From contig CALTTC010000005.1 in the NCBI GenBank assembly GCA_943908425.1, forward strand, positions 1 through 64,000: a stretch of 64,000 bases of DNA. Direction: 5' to 3'. A program made the position numbers and the translations under genes. A model generated the notes under the pieces. The model was not told the DNA's origin, did not search any database, and saw only the letters and a program-made list of their open reading frames with translations. The stretch comes from an uncultured Moraxella sp. Lineage in GTDB: Bacteria; Pseudomonadota; Gammaproteobacteria; Pseudomonadales; Moraxellaceae. Of this stretch, positions 39,053 to 49,465 are shown piece after piece (within the stretch, counting starts at the first letter, position 1; every line of letters begins with the position of its first letter).

Positions 39053-39826
39053 ATGTACTTACTGCTCTCCCCTGCCAAAAACCTTAATGAACAAGACCCT
39101 GCCCCATTGCCCGCTACTGGCGAACCTGCGCTGTTGTCGGCAAGCCAAAAAATCGCTAAAGCACTTAAAACATTGGACGCCCCAGACATTCAAGCGTTAA
39201 TGAAAGTCTCTGCCAAAATCGCCACACTCAATGTTGCAAGAAACCTCGCTTGGCAAGTGCCATTTGGCGATGCTGGTAAACCTGCTGTGTATTTGTTTGA
39301 TGGCGATGCTTATAAAGGCTTGGATGCTTATGAGTTGCACGCCGATGAGATGGCTTATTTGGATAAGCGTTTGGGCATCATGTCGGGACTGTACGGCTTA
39401 CTTAAAGCACGCGATGCCATCTTGCCCTATCGTCTAGAAATGGGTACTCGCCTGACAGTAGGCAAACACAAAAACCTCTACGACTTTTGGGGCAGTAGCA
39501 TTACCGCTTTGCTAAATACGCGCCTAGAAGAGGCAAAAAGTGACGTACTTGTGAACCTTGCCTCTGACGAATACTTTAAAGTGATTGAATCCAATAAAGT
39601 AAACGCTACCATTATCACCCCCAAATTTTTGGACTTAAAAAATGGCGAATATAAAATCATTAGCTTTTATGCCAAGCGGGCGCGCGGATTGATGACCCGT
39701 TTTTGTGCTGTTAATCAAATCACTTGCGTGGATGAACTTAAAACCTTTGATATGGAAAACTACTATTTTGCCAAGGAGCAAAGCACAGATACCGAATGGG
39801 TATTTTTGCGTGATGCCCCATTTTAA
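39053..39826 (+). CDS. yaaA: Peroxide stress protein YaaA
   Basis: YaaA (DUF328/UPF0246) lowers intracellular iron damage under hydrogen peroxide stress in E. coli, with a DNA-binding fold. It has 257 residues starting MYLLLSPAKNLNEQDPAP. Signatures are LFDGDAYKGLDAYEL (about 83-97), RLGIMSGLYGLLKARDAILPYRLEMGT-type sequence (about 105-130), LYDFWGSSIT and the FYAKRARGLMTRF segment. It is probably cotranscribed with the DUF2062 gene. Confidence 0.94.
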   Translation: MYLLLSPAKNLNEQDPAPLPATGEPALLSASQKIAKALKTLDAPDIQALMKVSAKIATLNVARNLAWQVPFGDAGKPAVYLFDGDAYKGLDAYELHADEMAYLDKRLGIMSGLYGLLKARDAILPYRLEMGTRLTVGKHKNLYDFWGSSITALLNTRLEEAKSDVLVNLASDEYFKVIESNKVNATIITPKFLDLKNGEYKIISFYAKRARGLMTRFCAVNQITCVDELKTFDMENYYFAKEQSTDTEWVFLRDAPF

Positions 39827-39857
39827 ATTAACACCCGATTGATTAACACGCTAACAG

Positions 39858-40316
39858 TTATTGAGCGGTGGTCGCCACCATATAATCCACTGCCAGTTTA
39901 ACATCGTTGGCACTGACGCCATCGGTGACTTGGGCGGGCATTTTATTGTAGCCGTTGATGGCACGCTGATAGAAAGTATCAATGTCGTCAATCTTGGCAA
40001 TGCGCGCTTGCCAATTAGCGCTGTCACGCAGTTTTGGGGCATCAAGCAAGCCTTGGTCGTGGCAAATTTTGCATTGCTTGTCATAGAGCGCTTGACCTTC
40101 AGGGGTAGCAGTAGGGATAGCAATGCTAATACTTGGACTGACTTCTTGGGCGACTGTGGTCTCGGTAGTAGTAGCAACTGGCTCAGTAGCAGGGGTAGTA
40201 GGTGTGGCGGTCGCTGTCGTGCTCGCGGTTGCGGGCGGTGAATTGGTGTCGCCACCACAAGCTGTCAGTAAGGTTAATAGCCCTGACACTACTAGCGTTT
40301 GCCAATATTGACGCAT
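39858..40316 (-). CDS. Lipoprotein cytochrome c (c5-like)
   Basis: 152-residue class I c-type cytochrome, probably periplasmic and membrane-anchored. The signal peptide ends in the lipobox LLTAC with Cys20 as the lipidation site. A Thr/Ala/Pro-rich linker (about 27-60) precedes the heme domain. The heme motif CKICH is at 82-86, and the axial Met is Met126 in YNKMPAQ. The electron partner is unknown. The gene diverges from the lipoprotein gene at 40436. Confidence 0.88.
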   Translation of the reverse strand: MRQYWQTLVVSGLLTLLTACGGDTNSPPATASTTATATPTTPATEPVATTTETTVAQEVSPSISIAIPTATPEGQALYDKQCKICHDQGLLDAPKLRDSANWQARIAKIDDIDTFYQRAINGYNKMPAQVTDGVSANDVKLAVDYMVATTAQ

Positions 40317-40435
40317 AATTTATATCCTTACATTTATTAGGGAATTAATGTTATCTTACGCCTAATTTACGGGAAAGTAAAGACAAATGCTGGCGGTTGT
40401 TTTATAATTGACAAAATTTTTTAGGAAAACGAACC

Positions 40436-41338
40436 ATGATTGCACTACAAAAGCGTCCACTACGCACCCTTGCCATCGCTTTGACCACGTTATTGGCACT
40501 GAGTGCCTGTGATAAGAAAAAAGACGTGCCTACCAATGGAGAAGTTTCCACCAATACAAGCGTCCAACCGCTTGCCCCCAATTGCGATGATGCCAGCGTT
40601 AAAAATTCGCTAGTTATGGCACTATCGCTACAAACGAGCCAAGATGTCGCTAATTTGATGGTAAACTTCCCTGATGATCCTATGCTGGATTTACCACGGC
40701 AAGTACAGCAGCGCCTAGCTAACCTAACTTTAGATTTTCAAAATATTCGTGCCGAAGGGGAGGTGTGTGTCGCGGATATGATTATTAATCTACCGCACAC
40801 TGATGTGGGTTATGCACAGCGTTATTATATGCGTAACGGTACTTCTGTAGAACTATTAGCACAGAACAAGGGCTTAAAGCTAGACGGTACGCGCATTGTG
40901 ACGCCAGTGCGCTATAGCGTAACCAATGGACAAGCAGCGCTACTTGACCGCCCAAATGCCCTAGCGCTTGTAGCGGAGATTATGAGTGCTTCTGCCTATA
41001 TGATGAGCCAAGGCGCCGGACAAATAAATACCACAGCACGCCCGCCGATCAGAGTTGAGCCATTAGCGCCTGATTTTGCGCGTCCAGCGCCAGCACCGGA
41101 GGTGGTAGTCATTCCTGAGCCTGTCACCCCTAGCCCCACAGTCACTGATGAACCTTTTAGCACACTAGAGGACAATAGCACCACGCACGTGACCCCACAT
41201 AGCCCAACAAGCGAAAAACCTAAAGCCACTGTCGCCGCGCCTAAACCCAAGCCACCCACCGCCGCGCCTAGTGTCGCCCCAAGCCTGCCTGTTGGCGACG
41301 ATGAGATTGTGGTGATTGAAGGTGATGACACTTACTAA
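40436..41338 (+). CDS. Hypothetical lipoprotein
   Basis: 300-residue predicted lipoprotein that I do not recognise. The signal peptide MIALQKRPLRTLAIALTTLL is followed by LSAC (lipobox, Cys about 25). Residues 45-200 form a likely folded domain with two further Cys (NCDDASVK and EVCVADM) that may form a disulfide. The region from about 205 is Pro/Thr/Ala-rich, low complexity and repetitive (PAPAPE, PKPKPPTAAP), ending in an acidic tail. A TATAAT near 40411 and a bidirectional terminator at 41363 bound it. Confidence 0.7.
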   Translation: MIALQKRPLRTLAIALTTLLALSACDKKKDVPTNGEVSTNTSVQPLAPNCDDASVKNSLVMALSLQTSQDVANLMVNFPDDPMLDLPRQVQQRLANLTLDFQNIRAEGEVCVADMIINLPHTDVGYAQRYYMRNGTSVELLAQNKGLKLDGTRIVTPVRYSVTNGQAALLDRPNALALVAEIMSASAYMMSQGAGQINTTARPPIRVEPLAPDFARPAPAPEVVVIPEPVTPSPTVTDEPFSTLEDNSTTHVTPHSPTSEKPKATVAAPKPKPPTAAPSVAPSLPVGDDEIVVIEGDDTY

Positions 41339-41362
41339 TCTAGCTCAACAACCCACAAAACC

Positions 41363-41390
41363 AAAAATCGCCCCTTAAAAGGCGATTTTT
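41363..41390. terminator. Bidirectional terminator between the lipoprotein gene and ilvC
   Basis: AAAAATCGCC pairs with GGCGATTTTT across eight bases, giving a U-run on both strands between convergent genes. Confidence 0.85.
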
Positions 41391-41434
41391 GTTGTTTTGG
41401 CTTTATTAGTTATATTGATTAACAAAATACCAAA

Positions 41435-42490
<1,056 letters not shown>

Positions 42491-42555
42491 TTAAAATAGG
42501 CTGGCTTGGTTATTTCACCAAAACCAACGCTTTGCCGTACACAAAAATTCATCAA

Positions 42556-42611
42556 GCTGTTTAAAATAGGCTATTTAAAACAAGCTATTTAAAATCGGCT
42601 GTTTAAAACCA
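42556..42611. repeat. Four tandem copies of a 14-bp unit
   Basis: The units are GCTGTTTAAAATAG, GCTATTTAAAACAA, GCTATTTAAAATCG and GCTGTTTAAAACCA in uninterrupted register, about 100 bases upstream of the ilvC start. The invariant part is GCT-TTTAAAA. They may be slippage products or a regulator-binding array. Confidence 0.85.
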
Positions 42612-42781
42612 ATGACAACTTATCAAATACCTACTTATTTCCTGTTTAACAGCCTAGCATAACATTGACAAAATTTTTACAAGCCTTGCTTTAATTATCT
42701 AATGACAATGGTTAAACACTTTAACACAGCATTTTAAACATTTCACTACGATAAAACGTTCAAATAAAACACTCAAAATAG

Positions 42782-43069
42782 CTACTCATCTAAATAAACC
42801 AATGGCTGATAACGGCGTGCCACATTGATTGATGCTTGATACCAAGGGGACTGGCGGGTTCGCTCTTGGTGCAACAAAAAAGCCGTTTCATCAACAAATT
42901 CTTCTATCAGCCAAAACTTACAAGCATCATTGTCATCAGAACTTAGCTCAAAACGCAAACAGCCCACTTCATTCTTTGTCAATGCTTGATGGATTTTTAA
43001 CGCGTCAAGCACGGCACAACGCTCATTTTCTGGTATGACAATATAGCCTGTCAGACGCACTTTGGACAT
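42782..43069 (-). CDS. Putative antibiotic-biosynthesis-monooxygenase (ABM) domain protein
   Basis: 95-residue dimeric alpha-beta barrel type protein resembling YgiN-like quinol monooxygenases. The start at 43069 (MSKVRLTGYIVIPENERC) is favoured by AGGGGG just upstream; an earlier in-frame start adds 16 residues. ABM-typical features are the early beta strand, NEVGCLRFELSSDD and FWLIEEFVDETAFLLHQ with His near the middle. It lies between ilvN and ilvC, but no role in that pathway is evident. Function within the superfamily is uncertain. Confidence 0.7.
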   Translation of the reverse strand: MSKVRLTGYIVIPENERCAVLDALKIHQALTKNEVGCLRFELSSDDNDACKFWLIEEFVDETAFLLHQERTRQSPWYQASINVARRYQPLVYLDE

Positions 43070-43217
43070 TACGCCCCCTTTTATCTGCCGATAGGTTGTC
43101 CCTAACATAAATGCCATTTGCCTTTTTGGTTGCCCTAGCAGTCATGCTTGAAACAGGTATTTACCCAGCAGCTTACACCCAAGCAACCAAACAACTACAC
43201 TTGCAACATTTTATAGC

Positions 43218-43721
43218 TTATAGCGATAGCGTTTTTTCGCCCCGAGCAATGCCAATCACGCCACTTCTCACCACTTCCAAAATCTTATCACGCCCCAAAA
43301 CATCAATAAAGCCGTCCAATTTTGCCACATCACCTGTAATCAAAATGGTGTATAAGCTTGGGGTAACGTCCACAATTTGAGCCCGAAAAATATCGGCATT
43401 GCGTTTGATTTCATCACGCATACTAGGCGTTGCTCGCACCTTGATTAGCATAAGTTCTCGCTCAATATGGCTGGCTTCTAGGCTGGATAAATTCAGCACT
43501 TTGACCACTTCAATCAATTTGTGCAACTGTTTGGTGATTTGCTCAATTTTATTATCGCTTGCCATTGTCGTCAAGGTAAGCCGTGAAATCGTTGGGTCTT
43601 CGGTAGCGGCAACATTTAACGTATCAATATTGTAGCCACGCTGACTAAATAAGCCTACCACTCGTGATAGCGACCCTGCTTCATTTTCCATCAATACCGA
43701 AATCAAATGCTTTTTTTTCAT
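43218..43721 (-). CDS. ilvN: Acetolactate synthase small (regulatory) subunit
   Basis: ACT-domain regulatory subunit that confers valine feedback inhibition on acetolactate synthase. It has 167 residues from [20 protein letters not shown]. The ACT domain contains GLFSQRGYNIDTLNVAATED and the C-terminal domain has SLYTILITGDVAKLDGFI. The ATG overlaps the ilvI stop (TGATG), with AAGGGGAG upstream, so the longer in-frame start is unlikely. It is of the IlvH/IlvN long type. Confidence 0.94.
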   Translation of the reverse strand: MKKKHLISVLMENEAGSLSRVVGLFSQRGYNIDTLNVAATEDPTISRLTLTTMASDNKIEQITKQLHKLIEVVKVLNLSSLEASHIERELMLIKVRATPSMRDEIKRNADIFRAQIVDVTPSLYTILITGDVAKLDGFIDVLGRDKILEVVRSGVIGIARGEKTLSL

Positions 43722-45553
43722 CAGGTACGCTCCCCTTTTGCTAGCCACATATCTCGCATTGATTGCCCTGCTACTTGCATTGGATAAACGTGTTCAGTTC
43801 TATCCACATACATATCAATCAGCACAAGCCTATCTTTAATAGCAAGGGCAGCAGCAAGCCCATCTGTCATTGTGGCAGGATTGGTGATTTTGACGCCCAT
43901 ATGCCCATAACTTTCGGCAAGCTTAACAAAATCAGGCAAGCTTTGCATATAGCTTTGGGCGTGTCGACCTTCATAAAGCATATCTTGCCACTGCTTGACC
44001 ATACCCAACTGAGCGTTATTTAAAATCAAAATTTTAATGGGCAAGTCATATTGCAAGCACGTTGACAGCTCTTGGATATTCATCTGTACCGAGCCTTCAC
44101 CTGTAATGCACACCACATCAGAGCTAGGATTGACAAGCTTGGCTGCCATTGCATAAGGTATGCCCACGCCCATCGTGCCAAGACCGCCAGAGTTGAGCCA
44201 TTGGCGTGGTCTGTCGTATTTATAATACAAAGCAGCAAACATCTGATGTTGCCCCACATCGCTTGTAATAATCGCTTGACCATTGGTCAATTCATAAAGC
44301 GTTTCAATGGCGTTTTGTGGTTTAATCAAATGCACAGGGTCATCGCCTAGCGTGGTATCATAACGCAAGCCGTGGCGTTTTCGCCATTCGTCAATTTGTT
44401 GCCACCAGTCAGTTAGTGCTTGCGTGTCTTGCAATTTATTATCGCCAATCAAGGTGAGCATTTGGGCAAGTACCGCTTTAATATCGCCGACAATGGGAAT
44501 ATGGGCGTTAATGGTTTTGGCAATACTGGCTGGGTCAATGTCAATATGAATGATGGTCGCATTTGGGCAAAACTGCTTGACGTTATTGGTAACACGGTCA
44601 TCAAATCTTGCCCCCACTGCCAAAATCACATCGCTATAATGCATTGCCATATTGGCTTCATAAGTGCCGTGCATACCAAGCATACCCAAAAACTGCATAT
44701 CCGAGCCTGCAAAACTGCCAAGCCCCATCAAGGTATTGGTTACTGGCAAATTAAGCTGTTTGGCAAGATGGCGTAATTCATCACTGGCGTTGGCAAGCAC
44801 TGTTCCGCCCCCTGCATAAACAATGGGGCGTTTGGCATTTAATAATGTCTGTACGGCTTTTTTGATTTGTCCTGCATGCCCTTTTAAGGTAGGCTGATAC
44901 GACCGTAACGACACATGGTCTGCTTTTTTATACACAAATTTTTCATAAGGATTGGTCATATCTTTTGGAATATCAACCACCACAGGGCCTGGTCTGCCTG
45001 TGCTTGCGATATAAAAGGCTTTTTTGATAATGGTTGTAAACTGCTCAGGACTGCGAATTTGAAAACTGTGCTTGACAATGGGGCGAGAGACGCCCACCAT
45101 ATCACACTCTTGAAAGGCATCATCGCCAATTAGCCCACTTGGTACTTGCCCTGCCAGCACCACCATTGGAATAGAATCCATAAAGGCGGTTGCAATCGCC
45201 GTTACCGTATTGGTCGCCCCAGGGCCTGATGTGGCAAGCACCACCCCCACCTTGCCTGTTGTACGGCTATAAGCGTCCGCCATATGCCCTGCTGCTTGCT
45301 CGTGGCGTACCAAAATATGCTGAATGCTGTCTTGCTGAAACAAAGCATCATAAATATGTAACACCGCCCCGCCAGGATAACCAAAAATATACTGCACACC
45401 TTCATCAATCAAAGCTTGCACCAAAAGCTCCGCTCCGCTCATCATCACGGTTTCGCCGTTGGCAATTTGGGCTTGTTTTTGGTGAAATTGCTGGGTGTGT
45501 GGTGTAGGCGTGGGTTGCCCTGTCATATTGGGCGTTTGGGTCGTGTCTGTCAT
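43721..45553 (-). CDS. ilvI: Acetolactate synthase large (catalytic) subunit
   Basis: ThDP- and FAD-dependent enzyme that condenses pyruvate to acetolactate. It has 610 residues with an N-terminal extension of about 40 residues. Motifs are [31 protein letters not shown] with the catalytic Glu of the ThDP site, RFDDRVT in the FAD domain, and [14 protein letters not shown] through LILNNAQLG for Mg-ThDP binding. The ATG at 45553 has AAGGA upstream; a GTG seven codons earlier is in frame. It is the first gene of ilvIN. A promoter is proposed at 45716-45744. Confidence 0.95.
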   Translation of the reverse strand: MTDTTQTPNMTGQPTPTPHTQQFHQKQAQIANGETVMMSGAELLVQALIDEGVQYIFGYPGGAVLHIYDALFQQDSIQHILVRHEQAAGHMADAYSRTTGKVGVVLATSGPGATNTVTAIATAFMDSIPMVVLAGQVPSGLIGDDAFQECDMVGVSRPIVKHSFQIRSPEQFTTIIKKAFYIASTGRPGPVVVDIPKDMTNPYEKFVYKKADHVSLRSYQPTLKGHAGQIKKAVQTLLNAKRPIVYAGGGTVLANASDELRHLAKQLNLPVTNTLMGLGSFAGSDMQFLGMLGMHGTYEANMAMHYSDVILAVGARFDDRVTNNVKQFCPNATIIHIDIDPASIAKTINAHIPIVGDIKAVLAQMLTLIGDNKLQDTQALTDWWQQIDEWRKRHGLRYDTTLGDDPVHLIKPQNAIETLYELTNGQAIITSDVGQHQMFAALYYKYDRPRQWLNSGGLGTMGVGIPYAMAAKLVNPSSDVVCITGEGSVQMNIQELSTCLQYDLPIKILILNNAQLGMVKQWQDMLYEGRHAQSYMQSLPDFVKLAESYGHMGVKITNPATMTDGLAAALAIKDRLVLIDMYVDRTEHVYPMQVAGQSMRDMWLAKGERT

Positions 45554-45667
45554 CTCAATCCTTGGGATATACACTTACAGATTGTCAAACAGCATAACTT
45601 AAGCATGACTTAAGCGACTTGTCTTGCCAACCGGTAAGTTGCAACAATGCCTAGCACGCTTTGGTGT

Positions 45668-45698
45668 GTTGGCAAATCATTTGACGTGGGTTTGCCAA
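45668..45698. promoter_or_regulatory. Inverted repeat in the ilvI leader
   Basis: TTGGCAAA pairs perfectly with TTTGCCAA over a loop of about 14 bases, between the proposed ilvI promoter and the gene. No leader peptide rich in Ile, Val or Leu was found, so classic attenuation is not supported. Confidence 0.35.
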
Positions 45699-45715
45699 AT
45701 GCTGACTATAGGCTT

Positions 45716-45744
45716 ATCATCGCTTTTTTGCTTGCTAAAGTCAA
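45716..45744 (-). promoter_or_regulatory. Possible promoter of ilvIN
   Basis: On the minus strand TTGACT, 17 bases, GATGAT. The -35 is good and the -10 moderate. It leaves a leader of about 155 bases. Confidence 0.4.
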
Positions 45745-45865
45745 GTACAATTTACCACCAATACCCGCCCAATACACAACAAGTCACCGCTTGCCACAAA
45801 AACTTTAGACAAAACACAAAAATCAAGGTAATATATAGCAAATTTATTCTAAAGGATAACACACT

Positions 45866-46300
45866 ATGCAAAAGTTGCTTATCGCCGCCTTCGCTCTTAG
45901 TCTGTGTACACCGCTAGCGCAAGCTTTTACCGTGTATAAGAGCATTGGGGCACACGGTGAGGTCAGATACACCCAAGCACCACCTCAAGACGCTACCAAT
46001 GTGGAAGTCATTGAATTTCGTAATGATGGGCGGGTCAATACCGCAGGCGAGTACGCCCCGCAAGCCAACGCCGGCACACCAGACAACAATAACGCCGAAT
46101 TACAGCGCCAAATCGCTGAAGCTGAAGCGCGCGAAACTGCCGAGCGTTGCCGTATTTTGCGTAACAACTTAGCAAGCCTTAATATCGGCGGTCCTATTTA
46201 CGATATTGGACCTAGTGGCGAACGCTCTTATCTTGACCCCCAAGAGATTGCCAGTCGCCGTGAGCGTATTCAGCAAGCCATCAATCAATTTTGTAAATAA
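45866..46300 (+). CDS. DUF4124-domain exported protein
   Basis: 144-residue periplasmic or secreted protein. A signal peptide (MQKLLIAAFALSLCTPLAQA) precedes a DUF4124-like N-terminal beta module, FTVYKSIGAHGEVRYTQAPP. A charged coiled-coil segment (about 75-95, Ala/Glu/Arg-rich) follows, with two Cys (ERCRILRNN and the final QFCK) likely forming a disulfide. The function of the family is unknown. It diverges from ilvI and ends in a bidirectional terminator. Confidence 0.75.
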   Translation: MQKLLIAAFALSLCTPLAQAFTVYKSIGAHGEVRYTQAPPQDATNVEVIEFRNDGRVNTAGEYAPQANAGTPDNNNAELQRQIAEAEARETAERCRILRNNLASLNIGGPIYDIGPSGERSYLDPQEIASRRERIQQAINQFCK

Positions 46301-46307
46301 TCCCCAC

Positions 46308-46338
46308 AAAAAAAGCTTAGAATATCTAAGCTTTTTTA
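46308..46338. terminator. Bidirectional terminator
   Basis: AAAAAAAGCTTAG pairs with CTAAGCTTTTTT between two convergent genes. Confidence 0.85.
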
Positions 46339-46356
46339 TTAAACCCATAAAACTAT

Positions 46357-46875
46357 TTAGCTAGGAATGCGTAGCACTTGCCCAACATAGATTTTGTTAG
46401 GGTCAGACAGCATGGGCTTGTTCGCTTCAAAAATTTTCATATAATCATTGGCATTGCCATACATCTCTTTGGCGATTTTGGATAAGGTGTCGCCAGATTT
46501 TACGGTATGAAAACGTGATTCAGGCTCAGCTTGTGCCACTTCAATATCATCCACAACAGTCGCCACATATTGCACATTGCCCACCGCCAATCTGGCACGC
46601 TCACGGTCAGCTTGGGTTTTGGCTTGTCCGCTCAAGGTTACCGTATCGGTTGCCCCATTGTAATTGACTTTTAACCCATCAATACTGACATTTTGGTCTT
46701 GGATACGCTTTAATAGCAAATTAGCAATTTCTTGGGCAGATGGCTCAGCTGTCTTTTGCGGCGTGGGCGCGGCAGCAGGCGTGGTGCTGACATTGGTGGT
46801 TGTGGTTGATTGTTTGTCATCATCACGATTAAAGATTTTATCACCAATGTTTTTGGCAAAACTAAAAATACCCAT
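46357..46875 (-). CDS. kbp: BON-LysM protein (Kbp/YgaU-like)
   Basis: 172-residue cytoplasmic-type protein with the layout of E. coli Kbp (YgaU), a potassium-binding stress protein. It starts MGIFSFAKNIGDKIFNRDDD. A Thr/Ala-rich insert (about 23-50) precedes the BON domain (about 60-115, VSIDGLKVNYNGATDTVTL). The C-terminal LysM domain (about 122-170) has FHTVKSGDTLSKIAKEMYG and ANKPMLSDPNKIYVGQVLRIP. No signal peptide is visible. The insert between N terminus and BON is longer than in E. coli. K+ binding is inferred. Confidence 0.82.
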   Translation of the reverse strand: MGIFSFAKNIGDKIFNRDDDKQSTTTTNVSTTPAAAPTPQKTAEPSAQEIANLLLKRIQDQNVSIDGLKVNYNGATDTVTLSGQAKTQADRERARLAVGNVQYVATVVDDIEVAQAEPESRFHTVKSGDTLSKIAKEMYGNANDYMKIFEANKPMLSDPNKIYVGQVLRIPS

Positions 46876-46952
46876 AACAATACTCCTTAAAATAAAAAAT
46901 AAACTTACATTATCATAGCAAGATTTGTCGCGCCTAATGTTATAAAATTGTC

Positions 46953-46980
46953 AAAAAAACCTGCTAAATGCAGGTCTTTT
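46953..46980 (-). terminator. Terminator of acpP
   Basis: On the minus strand ACCTGC pairs with GCAGGT across ATTTA and is followed by seven T residues. Confidence 0.85.
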
Positions 46981-47013
46981 ATGGCAATAGGCTTACTTGC
47001 TTAGATTACTTAC

Positions 47014-47250
47014 CTAGTCCAATTTTTGTTGCACATAATCAATCGCTGATTGCACAGTGGTTAGGTTTGCCGAGTCTTCATCAGGAATAGTAATCTCAAA
47101 CTGGTCTTCAAATGCCATTACTAGTTCAACCAAATCCAAAGAATCCGCACCCAAATCGTCCACGAATGACGCCTCATTACTTAGCTCATCTACCGAGTGT
47201 CCAAGCTGTTCGGCAACGGCTTCTTTAACTTTTGTTGCGATATCACTCAT
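47014..47250 (-). CDS. acpP: Acyl carrier protein
   Basis: Carrier of acyl chains in fatty-acid and lipid A synthesis. It has 78 residues from [17 protein letters not shown]. The phosphopantetheine Ser is in [22 protein letters not shown] lies correctly upstream; an in-frame earlier start adding 13 residues is rejected. It ends the fabD-fabG-acpP run. Confidence 0.97.
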   Translation of the reverse strand: MSDIATKVKEAVAEQLGHSVDELSNEASFVDDLGADSLDLVELVMAFEDQFEITIPDEDSANLTTVQSAIDYVQQKLD

Positions 47251-47378
47251 TTTACTTCTCCTAATTAATGTTATACGATACTGCACCACGCACTATCGTT
47301 TACAAACGTTCACAAGTTTGACGAAATTTTAATCAATAACACGTTGTTTGTCAATCTTTTTCGCGCCTTTTACGCAAA

Positions 47379-48107
47379 TTACATATACATACCGCCATTG
47401 ACCGCAAGCACCGACCCTGTAATGTAACCCGCGTCATCACTCGCCAAAAACGCCACAGCGGCGGCAATATCGTCAGGCTGACCCAGTCTAGCAAGTGGCA
47501 CTGCATCTAGCATGGAATTTAATAAACGCTCATCTAACTCATCAGTCATATCCGTTTCTATCAGTCCAGGCGCAACACAATTGACCGTCACCCCACGCGA
47601 ACCAATCTCTCGCGCCAACGCACGGCTAAAGCCTTCAAGCCCTGCTTTACTGGCGGCATAGTTGGTCTGCCCTGCATTGCCCATCTGCCCAACCACTGAG
47701 CTGATGTTAATAATCCGCCCAAAACGCGCTTTCATCATTCCCTTAATGGCTCGGCGTGATAGACGGTAAATGGCGGTGAGATTGGTATCTAGCACCTTAT
47801 CCCACGCCTCATCCGTCATCCGCATAAGCAAGCCATCTTGCGTAATCCCGGCATTATTGACCAACACTTGCAAACTACCATAGACGCTATCAATCTCCTC
47901 AAACAACGTCTCCACTTGAGCGTTATCACAGACATCTAGCACTCGCCCTACGCCATCATAAGCACTTAAATAATCACTAATAGTCTGTGCCCCTTTTTCG
48001 CTGGTCGCCGTGCCAATAACAAAATAGCCCTCTTCTGCCAAACGCAAGGCAATCGCCCGCCCAATACCTCGGCTTGCCCCAGTAACCAATACAATTTTAC
48101 GACTCAT
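47379..48107 (-). CDS. fabG: 3-oxoacyl-[ACP] reductase
   Basis: NADPH-dependent SDR enzyme of the fatty-acid elongation cycle. It has 242 residues. The Rossmann motif VTGASRGIGRAIA is at 7-19, with NNAG, and the catalytic triad is Ser-Tyr-Lys in INISSVVGQMGNAGQTNYAASKAG (Ser about 137, Tyr about 150, Lys about 154). The gene starts on the base after the fabD stop. Confidence 0.96.
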   Translation of the reverse strand: MSRKIVLVTGASRGIGRAIALRLAEEGYFVIGTATSEKGAQTISDYLSAYDGVGRVLDVCDNAQVETLFEEIDSVYGSLQVLVNNAGITQDGLLMRMTDEAWDKVLDTNLTAIYRLSRRAIKGMMKARFGRIINISSVVGQMGNAGQTNYAASKAGLEGFSRALAREIGSRGVTVNCVAPGLIETDMTDELDERLLNSMLDAVPLARLGQPDDIAAAVAFLASDDAGYITGSVLAVNGGMYM

Positions 48108-49022
48108 TTACTGCTCCAATGTTGTCAAAATTTGTGCTATTTTTTCTGTGCTATCGCTAGTTAAAACCGACAAAGGCGTGGCTTGACGTTTTGCCAAATT
48201 AGCAAGCACACTCCCAAAACCGCACTCAATGGCACAGTCCAAATCTAAAGTGGCAAGTTGCTCCATTGTCTTCGTCCACTGCACAGGCTTAGATAGCTGG
48301 GCAATCAGCGCCCCTTTAATACTCGCTACATCATCATAAGCGACCGCTGCGACATTTTGAATCACAGGAATGCGTGGCGAATGAAGTGGCGTATTTTCTA
48401 GCACGACAGCCAATTTTTCACTCGCTGGCGCCATTAACCGACAATGCGACGGCACAGAGACTTTTAATGGCAATGCTTTTTTGCCAAGTGCGCGCACTTT
48501 GGTGGCAACCTCTGCCACTGCCTGCTCCTCGCCTGCCACCACCACTTGCCCTGGGCTATTAAAATTAGCAGGGTCTACGGCGGTATTTTGACACAGCGCT
48601 TGCACCTCATCATCACCCAAGCCCAAGATAGCCAACATTTGTGTGGCAATACCTGTCGTCGCCTTAGTCATCAACTGCCCACGCAAATGCACAAGTTGTA
48701 CAGCGGTAGCAAAATCTAGCACGCCACTTGCACACAATGCACTGTATTCACCCAATGAATGCCCCGCCAAATAACTTGGTGCACAAGGTAAATTGGCGCT
48801 AAGCACACGCCAAAGCGCGATACTCGCGGTCAAAATCACTGGCTGAGTAAACTCGGTCTCATGTAGGCGTTCATCATTGATGACCTCCCACAAGTCAAGG
48901 CGAAGGGTGTCGCTTGCCTCTTCAAAGGTCTGTAATACCGTGCTCGTTGTCTTAAACTGGCTCATCATTCCCAAGGCTTGTGAGCCCTGCCCAGGGAAAA
49001 TTACCGCATAACGTTTTGTCAT
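48108..49022 (-). CDS. fabD: Malonyl CoA-ACP transacylase
   Basis: Loads malonyl groups on acyl carrier protein. It has 304 residues. VIFPGQGSQALGMM opens the protein, the nucleophile Ser is in GHSLGEYSAL (about 88-97), and the catalytic His is in VPSHCRLM (about 200). plsX and fabH, which precede fabD in many gammaproteobacteria, are absent here. A terminator separates it from rpmF upstream, so it needs its own promoter. Confidence 0.95.
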   Translation of the reverse strand: MTKRYAVIFPGQGSQALGMMSQFKTTSTVLQTFEEASDTLRLDLWEVINDERLHETEFTQPVILTASIALWRVLSANLPCAPSYLAGHSLGEYSALCASGVLDFATAVQLVHLRGQLMTKATTGIATQMLAILGLGDDEVQALCQNTAVDPANFNSPGQVVVAGEEQAVAEVATKVRALGKKALPLKVSVPSHCRLMAPASEKLAVVLENTPLHSPRIPVIQNVAAVAYDDVASIKGALIAQLSKPVQWTKTMEQLATLDLDCAIECGFGSVLANLAKRQATPLSVLTSDSTEKIAQILTTLEQ

Positions 49023-49070
49023 GGTTATCTATCAATAGGGTAAATGGCGGACATTTTGTCCAAAAATGCC

Positions 49071-49101
49071 AAAAAAAATCAAGCGATATTCTCGCCTGAT
49101 T
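49071..49101 (-). terminator. Terminator of rpmF
   Basis: On the minus strand AATCAGGCGA pairs with TCGCTTGATT (one G-U) and is followed by eight T residues, 37 bases after the rpmF stop. Confidence 0.8.
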
Positions 49102-49137
49102 GATACTTGCTAATTATCAAAGCTCTGCTTAAGATGC

Positions 49138-49323
49138 TTAGGCTTGCTCAGCGCTAACTTTAAATAGCTGACGACCACGATAAAAGCCATCTTTGGTGGC
49201 GTGGTGGCGCAAGTGTTTTTCGCCTGTGGTGCTGTCAATGCTTAGCGTAGGTACTGACATATGGTGGTGTGAACGGCGCATATCACGGCGTGAACGGCTT
49301 TTACGGTTTTGTTGAACGGCCAT
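49138..49323 (-). CDS. rpmF: 50S ribosomal protein L32
   Basis: 61-residue large-subunit protein: [20 protein letters not shown], followed by the short basic tail [12 protein letters not shown]. The zinc-ribbon cysteines of many L32 proteins are missing, so this is the Zn-independent form. A longer open frame extends upstream but is not conserved. A TATAAT near 49380 may give it its own promoter besides transcription from yceD. Confidence 0.93.
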   Translation of the reverse strand: MAVQQNRKSRSRRDMRRSHHHMSVPTLSIDSTTGEKHLRHHATKDGFYRGRQLFKVSAEQA

Positions 49324-49465
49324 AAGAACTCCTAAAATATAAAACAATATAGCTGTGCTTGCACACAATAAACGGTGCATTATAACAAAAATTTTTGGCT
49401 TAAGAAAGTTTTTTATTGTGTGCGTGCTTTCAAGGCTAAAACACAGCGTTTGTAGAAATGGTGTG

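Noticed and set aside
45575..45865. Attenuator leader peptide for ilvIN
   Set aside because: No short frame rich in Ile, Val or Leu was found in the leader; only one inverted repeat is present.
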